Positions 16,882 through 25,278 of a DNA stretch of 64,000 nt are shown one piece after another (positions within the stretch are counted from its first letter, which is position 1; each line of letters begins with the position of its first letter). The position numbers were made by a program, and so were the translations under genes. The notes beneath the pieces were generated by a model, which ran no database searches, was not told where the DNA came from, and worked only from the letters and a program-made list of their open reading frames with translations. This DNA is from Curtobacterium sp. MCBD17_035 (GTDB taxonomy: Bacteria; Actinomycetota; Actinomycetes; Actinomycetales; Microbacteriaceae): NCBI RefSeq assembly GCF_003234815.2, contig NZ_CP126279.1, positions 310,001 through 374,000 on the forward strand, read 5' to 3'.

Positions 16882-17844
16882 GTGCCAGCACGACCCGCGT
16901 CCGCCGAACCCCGATCGGAAGCGGCCGTCGGCGTCGTCCAGGCCCTGGCCGCGTACGGACTCTGGGGCCTCATGCCGCTGCTGTTCGTGGCCATGGCACC
17001 GGCGGGAGCCACCGAGATCGTCGCGTGGCGGATCCTCTTCGCACTGGTGTTCTGCGCCGTCCTGACGGCGGTGCTCCGCGCGTGGGGTCGCCTGGTCGCG
17101 CTGCTCCGACAACCGCGGGTCATGGGCGTGATGGCGCTCGCCGCGTTCCTCATCGTCGTCAACTGGACCGTGTACGTCGTCGCCACGACCACCGGTCACA
17201 CCGTCGAGGCGGCACTGGGGTACTTCATCAACCCGCTCGTGACGATCTTCCTCGGCGTCGTGCTGCTGGGGGAACGCCTCCGCGCCGCACAGTGGGCGGC
17301 GGTCGGCATCAGCGTCGTGGCGGTGGTGATCGTGGCCGTCGGGTACGGCCGGATGCCGTGGATCTCGCTCGCCCTCGCGTTCTCGTTCGGGCTCTACGGG
17401 CTCGTCAAGAAGCGCGTGAGCGGCGTCGTCGACGCGGTCAGTGGCCTCACCATCGAGACCATGTGGCTGACCCCCGTCGCGGTGATCGGCCTCGTCGTCG
17501 TCGCCACCCTGTCCCGTGGCGGGATCACCCTCACGGCGAACGGCTGGGTGCACGCGCTCATCACCATCGCGGCTGGGCCGGCGACCGCGGTGCCGCTGCT
17601 GCTGTTCGCGTCGTCCGCACGCCGGCTCAGTCTGTCGACGCTCGGCCTGACGCAGTACCTGACCCCGGTCCTCCAGCTCGTGGTCGGCGTCTGGCTGCAG
17701 CACGAGCCGATGTCGCCGGAGCGGTGGGTCGGGTTCGCGCTGGTCTGGGTGGCGCTCGTCGTCCTGTCGACCGACGGTCTGCTCGCCGGGCGCCGAGCCC
17801 GGCGCTCGGTCGGCGACCCTGTCCGCGTCGACCCCGTGATCTGA
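16882..17844 (+). CDS. rarD: RarD-type EamA/DMT-superfamily transporter
   Basis: Integral membrane protein of 320 residues with about ten transmembrane helices. The N-terminus GVVQALAAYGLWGLMPLLFVAM and the segment NWTVYVVATTTGHTVEAALGYFINPL are characteristic of the RarD subgroup (W/Y-x-x-x-x-G-x-x-P pattern and the N-P motif before helix 4). These are thought to export small metabolites; RarD itself was named for chloramphenicol sensitivity and its substrate is not known. The gene has its own predicted promoter and is flanked by monocistronic genes. Confidence 0.88.
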   Translation: MPARPASAEPRSEAAVGVVQALAAYGLWGLMPLLFVAMAPAGATEIVAWRILFALVFCAVLTAVLRAWGRLVALLRQPRVMGVMALAAFLIVVNWTVYVVATTTGHTVEAALGYFINPLVTIFLGVVLLGERLRAAQWAAVGISVVAVVIVAVGYGRMPWISLALAFSFGLYGLVKKRVSGVVDAVSGLTIETMWLTPVAVIGLVVVATLSRGGITLTANGWVHALITIAAGPATAVPLLLFASSARRLSLSTLGLTQYLTPVLQLVVGVWLQHEPMSPERWVGFALVWVALVVLSTDGLLAGRRARRSVGDPVRVDPVI

Positions 17845-17956
17845 GCGCGCCGACAGGCTGACGCTCCGACGGGCCTCCGAGCCGAGCGCGAGCAGCGCCG
17901 GCACTGTGCACCCGCTGGGTCTGCATCGCCGTTCCCGTTCGTTCCCACAGGTTCGG

Positions 17957-18025
17957 TCACGGTTCAGCAACGAAACACCACCCTGACGAGACCGCCACAC
18001 GGCCGAAACAATCGAACCCTACGTT
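17957..18025 (+). promoter_or_regulatory. Putative regulator site plus promoter of the Liv-type binding protein, shared with livHMGF
   Basis: This 69-base stretch aligns without gaps to 52731-52799 upstream of livH: 42 of 69 identical by my count, and 18 of the first 22 (TCACGGTTC-N4-ACGAA-R-CAC). The -10 candidate TACGTT (18020-18025) sits 63 bases after the block start, exactly as TACTGT does upstream of livH. Positions equivalent to a -35 read ACACGG here and ACACAG there. The distances to the start codons are 144 and 150 bases. Confidence 0.65.
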
Positions 18026-18100
18026 TGCTCGCATCCCAGCGGACGCACAGCTGCTCGACGATCGAAGCGGTCGCGGCCGCTCAGAGAAAGGGCATCACGG

Positions 18101-19441
18101 ATGATCAGAACCAGCAGCGCCGCCAAGGCGTTCGCGATCGCGGGAGCAGCCGCCATCCTGCTCGCCGCGTGTTCGACGGAGAGCGCCGGCAGTGGTGGCG
18201 CATCCGGTGCGGCGTCGGCGTCGTCGTCGTCGGGCAAGGACCCGGCGGCCAGCTGCAAGGCGCCGTCGAAGCCCAGCCAGGACGCGTTGGAGTACGGCAC
18301 GCTGCTGCCCCTGACCGGCAGCCTCGCCTACCTCGGGCCGCCCGCCATCGCCGGTGCAGGACTCGCGATCGATGACATCAACGCCGCTGGCGGTGTCATC
18401 GGCAAGGACGTGAAGATCTCGACCGCCACCGACTCGGGTGACAGCACCGACATGACGGTGTCGTCGTCCGCGGCCCAGAAGCTCATCGCGGCCAAGGTCC
18501 CCGTGGTCCTCGGCGCCGAGTCGTCATCCGTGACCCTGAACGTGGTCGACCAGATCACGAGCAACTGCACGATCGAGATCTCGCCGGCGAACACGGCGAC
18601 CGACCTGTCCGGCTACTCGTCGTACTACTACCGGACCGCGCCGCCGGACACGGTGCAGGGCTCCGCGCTCGGACAGCTCGTCGTCGGCGACGGCAACGCC
18701 AAGATCGCGTTCCTCGTCTTCAACGACGCCTACGGCACCGGCTTGCGGAACACCGTGCAGAAGGCCGTCGAGGCCGCGGGCGGCAGCGTGGTCTACGGCG
18801 GGAAGGGCAAGGGGCAGGAGTTCCCGCCCGGACAGACGACGTTCTCGTCCGAGGTGACCGCCGCGCTGGCCGCCAAGCCGGACGCGATCGTCATCCTCTC
18901 GTTCGACGAGACGAAGTCGATCGTGCCCGAGCTCGTCTCGCAGGGCTGGGACATGTCGAAGACCTACATGTCCGACGGCAACACCGCGGACTACTCGAAG
19001 GACTTCGACCCGAAGACGCTCCTCAACGGTCAGGGCACGATCCCCGGGTCGGACCCGAAGGCCGCGTTCAAGACGAAGTTGACGACGTGGTACAAGACGA
19101 ACGAGGGCAATGACCTCCACGACTTCGCCTACGCCGCCGAGTCGTACGACGCCATGGTGCTCACCGCGCTCGCGGCAGAGGAGGGCAAGGGCACAGACGC
19201 CGGTACGATCCAGGCGCACATGGCCTCGGTCTCCGGTGCCAAGGGCGGGACGAAGTGCTCGACCTTCGCCGACTGCAAGAAGCTCGTCGACGCCGGCACG
19301 AAGATCCAGTACACCGGACCGTCCGGCGTCGGGCCGTTCAACACCGACAACGACCCATCGAGCGCCTACATCGGCATCTACAAGTACGACCAGGACAACA
19401 AGCCGGTCTACCAGAGCGCCATCCAGGGCTCGACCAAGTAG
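18101..19441 (+). CDS. Branched-chain amino acid-type ABC transporter substrate-binding lipoprotein
   Basis: A 446-residue periplasmic-binding-fold type I lipoprotein. The signal ends in the lipobox LLAAC, giving a lipidated Cys at about residue 24, followed by a Ser/Gly-rich linker. Then comes LEYGTLLPLTGSLAYLGPP and INAAGGVIGKDVKI, the N-terminal signature of LivK/Leu-Ile-Val receptors. No permease or ATPase gene is adjacent. The ribosome binding site GAGAAAGGG precedes the ATG. Shared promoter sequence suggests it serves the livHMGF operon at 52.9-57.0 kb. The ligand could be Leu/Ile/Val, another amino acid or a related small molecule; sequence does not decide. Confidence 0.93.
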   Translation: MIRTSSAAKAFAIAGAAAILLAACSTESAGSGGASGAASASSSSGKDPAASCKAPSKPSQDALEYGTLLPLTGSLAYLGPPAIAGAGLAIDDINAAGGVIGKDVKISTATDSGDSTDMTVSSSAAQKLIAAKVPVVLGAESSSVTLNVVDQITSNCTIEISPANTATDLSGYSSYYYRTAPPDTVQGSALGQLVVGDGNAKIAFLVFNDAYGTGLRNTVQKAVEAAGGSVVYGGKGKGQEFPPGQTTFSSEVTAALAAKPDAIVILSFDETKSIVPELVSQGWDMSKTYMSDGNTADYSKDFDPKTLLNGQGTIPGSDPKAAFKTKLTTWYKTNEGNDLHDFAYAAESYDAMVLTALAAEEGKGTDAGTIQAHMASVSGAKGGTKCSTFADCKKLVDAGTKIQYTGPSGVGPFNTDNDPSSAYIGIYKYDQDNKPVYQSAIQGSTK

Positions 19442-19458
19442 GTCACGTCCGTCTGATC

Positions 19459-19492
19459 GCAGGGCGGTCCCGGGGCACCGGGGCCGCCCTGC
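19459..19492 (+). terminator. Stem-loop terminator after the binding-protein gene
   Basis: A 15-bp stem (one G-U pair) with a 4-base GGCA loop, starting 18 bases after the stop. It confirms that the gene is transcribed alone. Confidence 0.8.
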
Positions 19493-19526
19493 GTCGTCGC
19501 TGGATGCACCGTCCGGCGGCTGGGGG

Positions 19527-19532
19527 TACCGT
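19527..19532 (+). promoter_or_regulatory. Probable leaderless promoter -10 box of the SDR gene
   Basis: TACCGT ends 7 bases before the ATG at 19540; no ribosome binding site is present. Confidence 0.5.
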
Positions 19533-19539
19533 CCGCGGC

Positions 19540-20340
19540 ATGAGTGACTTCCAGCCCACCACCGCCATCGTCACCGGAGCCGAGTCGGGGATCGGGAGGG
19601 CCACCGCGGTGGCGCTCGCCGAGGCCGGGATGGACGTCGGCATCACGTACCTCGAGGACATCCGCGGCGCGGAGGACACCGCCGCCGAGGTCCGCACCCA
19701 CGGACGCCGCGCGGTCGTCATGCAGATCGACGTGACGGACCTGCAGCGCTGCGGGCAGGTCATCGACCGACTCGCGGAGGAACTCGGCGGCGTGGACGTG
19801 TTCGTCAACGATGCCGGCACCGGCGACAACGCACCGTTCCTCGAGATGACCCTCGACCAGTGGCGGCACACCGTCGCGACGGACCTCGACGGCGCCTTCG
19901 TGTGCATCCAGCACGCGGCCCGACGCATGGTCGAGGCCGGTCGTGGCGGTCGCATCATCGGCATCACGAGCGTGCACGAGCACCAGCCGCGCGTCGGGTC
20001 CGCCGCGTACGACGCCGCGAAGCACGGCCTCGGAGGCCTGCTCAAGACGGTGGCGCTCGAGCTCGGGCGCCACGGGATCACCGTGAACGCCGTGGCGCCC
20101 GGCGAGATCGCGACGCAGATGACGGGCAACGAGGACACCGACCCGCACCCCATCGACCGGCCGGGGGTCCCGCTCGGACGCCCTGGAGATGCGCGCGAGA
20201 TCGCCGCGGTCGTCGCGTTCCTGGCGTCGCCGCTCGCGTCGTACGTGACCGGTGCCTCGTACGCGGTGGACGGGGGCATGCTCCAGATGGGGCCGCAGGC
20301 CGGGTCGCACCTGCAGTCGGACGACTGGCGTCAGGCCTGA
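19540..20340 (+). CDS. Short-chain dehydrogenase/reductase (SDR)
   Basis: A 266-residue classical SDR oxidoreductase. NAD(P) motif TAIVTGAESGIGRATA (TGxxxGIG), the N-x-G motif reads VNDAG, catalytic Ser and YxxxK appear in GITSVHEHQPRVG and AYDAAKHGLGG, and the C-terminal VTGASYAVDGGMLQ is typical. The family includes YgfF/YghA-like sugar and glucose dehydrogenases; the substrate cannot be named. Preferred cofactor is not clear from the segment after the second strand (GITYLED). It is transcribed alone from a leaderless promoter. Confidence 0.88.
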   Translation: MSDFQPTTAIVTGAESGIGRATAVALAEAGMDVGITYLEDIRGAEDTAAEVRTHGRRAVVMQIDVTDLQRCGQVIDRLAEELGGVDVFVNDAGTGDNAPFLEMTLDQWRHTVATDLDGAFVCIQHAARRMVEAGRGGRIIGITSVHEHQPRVGSAAYDAAKHGLGGLLKTVALELGRHGITVNAVAPGEIATQMTGNEDTDPHPIDRPGVPLGRPGDAREIAAVVAFLASPLASYVTGASYAVDGGMLQMGPQAGSHLQSDDWRQA

Positions 20341-20709
20341 GTCGCCTCCGCACTGGGCGGCGGAGCCGGCCTGCTGTCGGCGCGCGCCGCCCGTGCGGCC
20401 TCACGCTGCGGACGTCGACGGGGTCGATCACGGCGGTTCCTCCGACTCCTCGGCGACAGGTCCCTGGCCGATCACGACCGCCGTCCGAGGGTCGTCCGCC
20501 GTCGACCACGGCAACGTCACCAACAGGTTCAAGACGACCATCGCCGCTCGTTGATCGTCTGGGTGCGATGAGAACGCGTGTTCCACGATCCACGCCCACC
20601 GCGTCCACCACTGGTCGCGGTGGGCCAGGTCAGCCGCCCGCTGGCGAGCCGCTCGGCGCTCGAACGCCGCGGATCGATCGCCGAAGGAGGGCGATGGGGA
20701 GGAACGGCG
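20341..20709. other. 369-bp gap with an unexplained open frame
   Basis: Between the SDR stop and the 3' end of the DUF3253 gene. I see no tRNA, terminator or promoter. The most protein-like reading is a minus-strand frame described separately; a plus-strand frame from ATG 20567 to 20780 has composition unlike a protein. GC content and G/C-ending codons are lower here than in the neighbouring genes. Confidence 0.4.
20428..20709 (-). pseudogene. Possible gene remnant or unannotated frame following DUF3253
   Basis: Directly after the DUF3253 stop, and in the same frame, 93 codons are open to a TGA at 20428. The translation contains protein-like stretches such as QWWTRWAWIVEHAFSS and AAMVVLNLLVTLPWSTADD. 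About four fifths of codons there end in G or C, higher than in the other frames but lower than in the surrounding genes. There is no ATG or GTG near its beginning; internal candidates would give under 50 residues. It could be a decayed gene that lost its start, a former C-terminal extension of the DUF3253 protein, or chance. I recognise no family. Confidence 0.3.
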
Positions 20710-20997
20710 TCAGCGCGGCCGGCGGATCCGGATCGGACCGTGGATGTGGTCGGGATCGATCACGGACCCGCGCTGGGTGATCTCGACCTCCCCGCGCGCG
20801 ACCATGCGGCGCGCGGCCTGCCGCGTCGGCTCCATCAGGCTGCGCCAGTCATCGCCGCCGAGTGCCCGTGCCGCCTCCGACGGGCAGGTGCTCGACGTGG
20901 CGGCGCGCGTGTCGAGCAGATGGGCGATCGTCGCCTCGAGGGCGTGATCGGTGTCGGTCAGGACGCCGTCCCCGGCGGTCCGCTGGTCGTCACCCAC
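20710..20997 (-). CDS. DUF3253 domain protein
   Basis: A 95-residue protein that consists almost entirely of the DUF3253 domain: a helix-rich N-terminal half with ATSSTCPSEAARALGGDDWR and then PTRQAARRMVARGEVEITQRG and DPDHIHGPIRIR. This looks like a small winged-helix module (the ITQRG turn resembles a wing), but no function is established. The GTG at 20997 is 11 bases after the phosphoketolase stop with a GAGG purine run before it, so the two genes are probably co-transcribed. The frame stays open after its stop; see the adjacent entry. Confidence 0.85.
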   Translation of the reverse strand: MGDDQRTAGDGVLTDTDHALEATIAHLLDTRAATSSTCPSEAARALGGDDWRSLMEPTRQAARRMVARGEVEITQRGSVIDPDHIHGPIRIRRPR

Positions 20998-21008
20998 GAC
21001 TGCACGCC

Positions 21009-23459
21009 TCAGTGGTTGTCGTCCGACGAGTCCGCACCCTGTTGCACCCCGCCGGCGACGCCCTGATGGTCTCCCTCGGGGTCGTCCTGCGGCCAGCCGT
21101 TGAACTGCCAGCCGGCGACCGCCGGGTGGTCCTCACCGCGCTCGTAGGCGAACCGACGTGCCGCGTCCCGGGCCTCCTGGCAGGCCTGCATGAGACCGGC
21201 GTACCGGTCGGCGTCCACGTGGGACAGGGCGTCCGCGGCGAGCGCGAAGCGGTCCATGTCGTTGAGCATGACCATGTCGAACGGCGAGGTCGTGGTGCCG
21301 CGCTCCATGTAGCCGTGCACGTGCATGTCGTCGTGGCCGTGCCGGTTGTACGTCATCTGGTGGACGAGTGCGGGGTAGCCGTGGAACGCGAAGACCACGG
21401 GCGTGCCGGGCAGGAACAGGGCGTCGTAGTCGTCGTCGCTGATCGGGTGCTCGTGGTTCCGCGGGTCCCCGAGCGCGAGGAGGTCCACGACGTTCACCAT
21501 GCGGATCGCCACCTCCGGCGCGTTCGCTCGGATGAGGTCGATCGCGGCGATGGTCTCCAGTGTCGGGACGTCACCGGCGGAGGCCATGACGAGGTTCGGC
21601 GTGGCGCCCTCGGCGACGGAGCCGGCCCAGTGCCAGACCCCGACGCCCGCGGCGACGTGCGCGACGGCCTCGTCGATCGGGAGCCAGTCGGGCTCGAGGT
21701 TCTTGCCCGCGACGATCACCTCGACGCGCTCGGTGGTCTCGAACGCGTGTCGGGCGACGGCCAGCAGCGAGTTCGCGTCCGGCGGGAACTTGATGCGGAC
21801 GAGGTCCTGCTGCTTCGAGGCGACGACGTCGAGGAACCCCGGGTCCTGGTGCGAGAACCCGTTGTGGTCCTGTCGCCACACGTGCGAGGACAGCAGGATC
21901 GTCAGGTTCGAGACCGGCACGCGCCAGTCGATGTCCGCGGACGACTCGAGCCACTTGAGGTGCTGCCCGACCATCGAGTCGATGATGTGCGCGAACGCCT
22001 CGTACGTGTTGATCATGCCGTGGCGGCCGCTGAGCACGTAGCCCTCGAGCAGCCCCTCGAGCGTGTGCTCGGACAGGACCTCGGTCACCCGGCCCTCGAG
22101 GGCGAGGTGTGCGTCGTCCGGTTCGAGCTCCGCGCGCCAGACGCGGTCCGTCGTCTCGAACACGGCGTCGAGCTTGTTCGAGATCGTCTCGTCCGGTCCG
22201 AACAGCCGGAAGTTCGACGGGTTGCGGCGGATGAGGTCCCGGAGCCACGGACCGAGCGTGCCGGTGGCGGACGTGTTCGTCGTGCGGTCGTCGGGGACGT
22301 CCACGGCGTACGACTCGAGGTCGGGCAGGTCGAGCGCCACCCGGAGCCGGCCGCCGTTCGCATGCGGGGTCGCGCTCATGCGCTTGTCGCCCTCGGGGCG
22401 GATCGTGGCGAGGATCCCGATCGGCTGGCCCTGCTCGTCGAACAGTTCCTCGGGGCGGTAGGAGCGCATCCACTCCTCGAGCTGCCGGCGGTGGTCGTCG
22501 GACTCGCGGACACCCGGCAGCGGGACCTGGTGCGCGCGGAAGGTGCCCTCGACCCGCTGGCCGTCGACCTCCTTCGGTCCGGTCCAGCCCTTCGGCGTCC
22601 GGAGGACGATGAGCGGCCACCGCGGGCGCTCGGCGCCCGAGCCACCGCGTGCGGCGGCCTGGAGGTCCTCGATCTGCCCGAAGGCACGTCGCAGTGCGGC
22701 GTCGAACAGGGCGTGCACGGCGAACGGGTCGTCGTCGACCCGTGCCGAGTCGACGATGATCGGCGCGTACCCGAGCCCGCGGAAGAAGGCGACGAGGTCC
22801 TCGTCCGGGATCCGAGCGAGCACGGTCGGGTTGGCGATCTTGTAGCCGTTGAGGTTGAGGATCGGCAGGACCGCGCCGTCCTTGACCGGGTCGAGGAAGG
22901 TGTGTGCCTGCCAGGACGCCGCGAGCGGACCCGTCTCGGCCTCACCGTCGCCGATGACGCAGGCGACCACGAGGTCGGGGTTGTCCAGGGCCGCGCCGTA
23001 GGCGTGCGACAGCGAGTACCCGAGCTCCCCACCCTCGTTGATCGAGCCGGGCGTCTCCGGGGCCGCGTGGGACGGGATGCCGCCCGGGAACGAGAACTGC
23101 TTGAAGAACTGCCGGAGACCGTCGACGTCCGGTGTGATGCCGGGGTAGAGCTCGCTCCACGTGCCGTCGAGCCACGCGTTCGCGTCCATCGCCGGACCGC
23201 CGTGCCCGGGCCCGCACACGTACAGCACGTCGTGTCCGCGCTCGCTGATGAGCGCGTTGAGGTGTGCGTACACGAGGCTCAGCGCGGGCGAGGTGCCCCA
23301 GTGTCCGAGCAGCCGGGGCTTGATGTCCTCGCGGCGGAGCGGGCGGGTGAGCAGCGGGTCGTCGAGCAGGTAGATCTGCCCGACGGTGAGGTAGTTCGCG
23401 GCGCGCCACCACGCGTCGATCGCGAGGAGCCGGTCAGAGGTCGAGGCGCTGTGCGACAT
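21009..23459 (-). CDS. xfp: Xylulose-5-phosphate/fructose-6-phosphate phosphoketolase
   Basis: TPP-dependent enzyme of 816 residues that splits xylulose-5-P (or fructose-6-P) with phosphate into acetyl-phosphate and glyceraldehyde-3-P (or erythrose-4-P). Features: CGPGHGGPAMDANAWLDG near residue 90, the TPP motif IGDGEAETGPLAASWQ with NLNGYKIANPT, and the C-terminal QMTYNRHGHDDMHVHGY. Length is normal. The ATG at 23459 is preferred over the GTG at 23468, because GGTGGGGG lies just upstream and homology starts at about SHSASTSDRLLAIDAWWR. It leads a short operon with DUF3253 and is divergent from the aldo/keto reductase. No acetate kinase or phosphotransacetylase gene is in the window. Confidence 0.97.
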   Translation of the reverse strand: MSHSASTSDRLLAIDAWWRAANYLTVGQIYLLDDPLLTRPLRREDIKPRLLGHWGTSPALSLVYAHLNALISERGHDVLYVCGPGHGGPAMDANAWLDGTWSELYPGITPDVDGLRQFFKQFSFPGGIPSHAAPETPGSINEGGELGYSLSHAYGAALDNPDLVVACVIGDGEAETGPLAASWQAHTFLDPVKDGAVLPILNLNGYKIANPTVLARIPDEDLVAFFRGLGYAPIIVDSARVDDDPFAVHALFDAALRRAFGQIEDLQAAARGGSGAERPRWPLIVLRTPKGWTGPKEVDGQRVEGTFRAHQVPLPGVRESDDHRRQLEEWMRSYRPEELFDEQGQPIGILATIRPEGDKRMSATPHANGGRLRVALDLPDLESYAVDVPDDRTTNTSATGTLGPWLRDLIRRNPSNFRLFGPDETISNKLDAVFETTDRVWRAELEPDDAHLALEGRVTEVLSEHTLEGLLEGYVLSGRHGMINTYEAFAHIIDSMVGQHLKWLESSADIDWRVPVSNLTILLSSHVWRQDHNGFSHQDPGFLDVVASKQQDLVRIKFPPDANSLLAVARHAFETTERVEVIVAGKNLEPDWLPIDEAVAHVAAGVGVWHWAGSVAEGATPNLVMASAGDVPTLETIAAIDLIRANAPEVAIRMVNVVDLLALGDPRNHEHPISDDDYDALFLPGTPVVFAFHGYPALVHQMTYNRHGHDDMHVHGYMERGTTTSPFDMVMLNDMDRFALAADALSHVDADRYAGLMQACQEARDAARRFAYERGEDHPAVAGWQFNGWPQDDPEGDHQGVAGGVQQGADSSDDNH

Positions 23460-23622
23460 GGCCCCCACCGTAGGCGCGCTCGAGCGTCACCGTCCACAGG
23501 ACCGGACGCACGTGCACAGGTCGCCCCCGTCCACAGGACCGGAGACGCCGGTGCGCTCGGTCCCGGGTCGGGACTACCGTCGACCCCGGCGCCGCACCGA
23601 CGCGGCCCGGGAGGAACGACAC

Positions 23623-24633
23623 ATGGAACACCGCTACCTCGGCGACTCGGGACTCAAGGTCTCGGAGATCACCTACGGCAACTGGCTCACCCACGCATCG
23701 CAGGTCGAGAACGACGCGGCCATCGCCTGCGTGCGGGCGGCGCTCGACGTGGGCATCTCGACCTTCGACACCGCGGACGTGTACGCGAACACGGGCGCCG
23801 AGACCGTCCTCGGCGAGGCCCTGAAGGGCGAGCGGCGGCAGTCCCTCGAGATCGCCACGAAGGTCTTCGGGCCGACCGGGCCCAAGGGGCACAACGACAC
23901 CGGTCTGTCGCGCAAGCACATCCTCGAGTCGATCGACGGTTCGCTGCAGCGGCTCCAGACCGACTACGTCGACCTGTACCAGGCGCACCGCTTCGACCAC
24001 GAGACCCCGCTCGAGGAGACCATGCAGGCCTTCGCGGACATCGTCCGGCAGGGCAAGGTCCTGTACATCGGCGTCTCCGAGTGGACCTCCGAGCAGATCG
24101 AGAAGGGCCACGCGCTCGCGAAGCAGCTCGGGGTCCAGCTCATCTCGAACCAGCCGCAGTACTCGATGCTCTGGCGCGTGATCGAGGGCGAGGTCGTCCC
24201 CACGTCGGAGCAGCTCGGCATCTCGCAGATCGTCTGGTCGCCCATCGCCCAGGGTGTCCTGACGGGCAAGTACCAACCGGGCCAGCCGCTCCCCGAGGGA
24301 TCGCGGGCGACGGACGAGAAGGGCGGCGCGCAGATGATCTCGCGCTGGATGCGCGACGACGTGCTCGAGCGGGTACAGCAGTTGCAGCCGATCGCGCAGG
24401 AGCTGAGCCTGTCCATGGCGCAGCTCGCCGTGGCGTGGACCCTGCAGAACGACAACGTCGCGTCCGCCATCATCGGGGCGTCCCGTCCGGAGCAGGTGCA
24501 CGACAACGCCGGCGCGGCCGGTGTCCGGATCCCGGCAGAAGCCCTCGCCCGCATCGACGAGGTCCTCGGCGACGTCGTCGAGCGCGACCCGGCGAAGACG
24601 AACGACAGCTCGCCGAAGACGCGCGAGGCCTAG
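23623..24633 (+). CDS. Aldo/keto reductase (potassium-channel beta-subunit-like)
   Basis: A 336-residue NADPH-dependent (beta/alpha)8 oxidoreductase. It begins MEHRYLGDSGLKVSEITYGNW; the catalytic tetrad is Asp in TFDTADVYANTG, Tyr in the same segment, Lys in EIATKVFGP and His in LYQAHRFDH. NADPH-binding segments are SPIAQGVLTGKY and IIGASRPEQVHDN. The substrate is unknown; relatives reduce aldehydes and methylglyoxal. ATG 23623 follows a GGGAGGA ribosome binding site. It is divergent from xfp with 163 bases between them. Confidence 0.92.
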   Translation: MEHRYLGDSGLKVSEITYGNWLTHASQVENDAAIACVRAALDVGISTFDTADVYANTGAETVLGEALKGERRQSLEIATKVFGPTGPKGHNDTGLSRKHILESIDGSLQRLQTDYVDLYQAHRFDHETPLEETMQAFADIVRQGKVLYIGVSEWTSEQIEKGHALAKQLGVQLISNQPQYSMLWRVIEGEVVPTSEQLGISQIVWSPIAQGVLTGKYQPGQPLPEGSRATDEKGGAQMISRWMRDDVLERVQQLQPIAQELSLSMAQLAVAWTLQNDNVASAIIGASRPEQVHDNAGAAGVRIPAEALARIDEVLGDVVERDPAKTNDSSPKTREA

Positions 24634-24639
24634 GAGCGG

Positions 24640-25278
24640 TCAGCGGCGGCGCCACCACCGACGCCGCCGCTGCCGTTCCTCCGCATCGGCGGCGGCCTGC
24701 TCGGCCGCTGCGGCGCGCTCGACCGCGTGTCGGGCCTCCCGGCGGTCGCGCCACCGCTCGATCTCGACGTCGACGTCCCGGACCCGCGTGACGACCGGCG
24801 GGCCGCCCATGAGCTGCCGCCGTGCCTCGACGACCCGCGCGTCGAAGTCCTCGACGATCTCGCGGACGCGTCGCTCGCTCGACTCCTCGTCGAGCCGGGC
24901 GTCGAGTTCCGCGTCCTCCTTCCGGAGGGCGAGCGCCGGCGGTCCGAGGCCGGTCAGCTCCTCGCGTTCGACGTAGCGCCGGATCCACCAGTCGGGGTCG
25001 TGCCGGCCGTCGTTGTCCGGCAGGGGCTTGCCGCGCAGCGGGTTGTGCTCGAACACCCCACGTTCGTCACCCTCCTCGATGAGCGCGTTGGCGTGCGCGA
25101 CCATGTCCCGGGCACCCCGGAGCCGTCGCTCGGCACGGACCTCGTCGGGGTCGAGCGATCGCGATGCGGGCGTGCCCGATGCCTCCGTCTCGCGCGCCTG
25201 CTCCTCGGCGTACTGCGCGAACCGGTACCGGGCCGCTTTCCGCAGCCGGTCCATCCGGGCGTCGGGGTCGTTCGTCAT
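24640..25278 (-). CDS. DUF1992 (DnaJ-homologue subfamily C member 28 conserved domain) protein
   Basis: A 212-residue, highly charged protein. The central motif FEHNPLRGKPLPDN followed by DPDWWIRRYVEREEL is the DUF1992 signature; despite the name there is no J domain. The C-terminal third is a predicted coiled coil ending in Arg/Trp (RRRRWWRRR). The function is unknown. Its ATG overlaps the stop of the GH15 gene by 4 bases, so they are translationally coupled. It converges on the aldo/keto reductase gene with 6 bases between stops. Confidence 0.85.
   Translation of the reverse strand: MTNDPDARMDRLRKAARYRFAQYAEEQARETEASGTPASRSLDPDEVRAERRLRGARDMVAHANALIEEGDERGVFEHNPLRGKPLPDNDGRHDPDWWIRRYVEREELTGLGPPALALRKEDAELDARLDEESSERRVREIVEDFDARVVEARRQLMGGPPVVTRVRDVDVEIERWRDRREARHAVERAAAAEQAAADAEERQRRRRWWRRR

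Noticed and set aside
16376-17844. groEL expected after groES
   Set aside because: The next gene is a ten-helix RarD-type transporter; no chaperonin motifs occur anywhere in the window.
17956-18010. GlnR-type nitrogen box upstream of the binding-protein gene
   Set aside because: GTCAC and GAAAC words occur, and GAAAC/GTGAC also occur upstream of livH, but their spacing does not follow the 11-base period of the GlnR consensus.
20567-20780. Plus-strand frame from ATG 20567, or a 28-codon ORF with AAGGAGG before ATG 20695
   Set aside because: The translation is a string of Arg, Gly, Pro and Thr and it overlaps the DUF3253 gene on the other strand; the purine run is probably chance.
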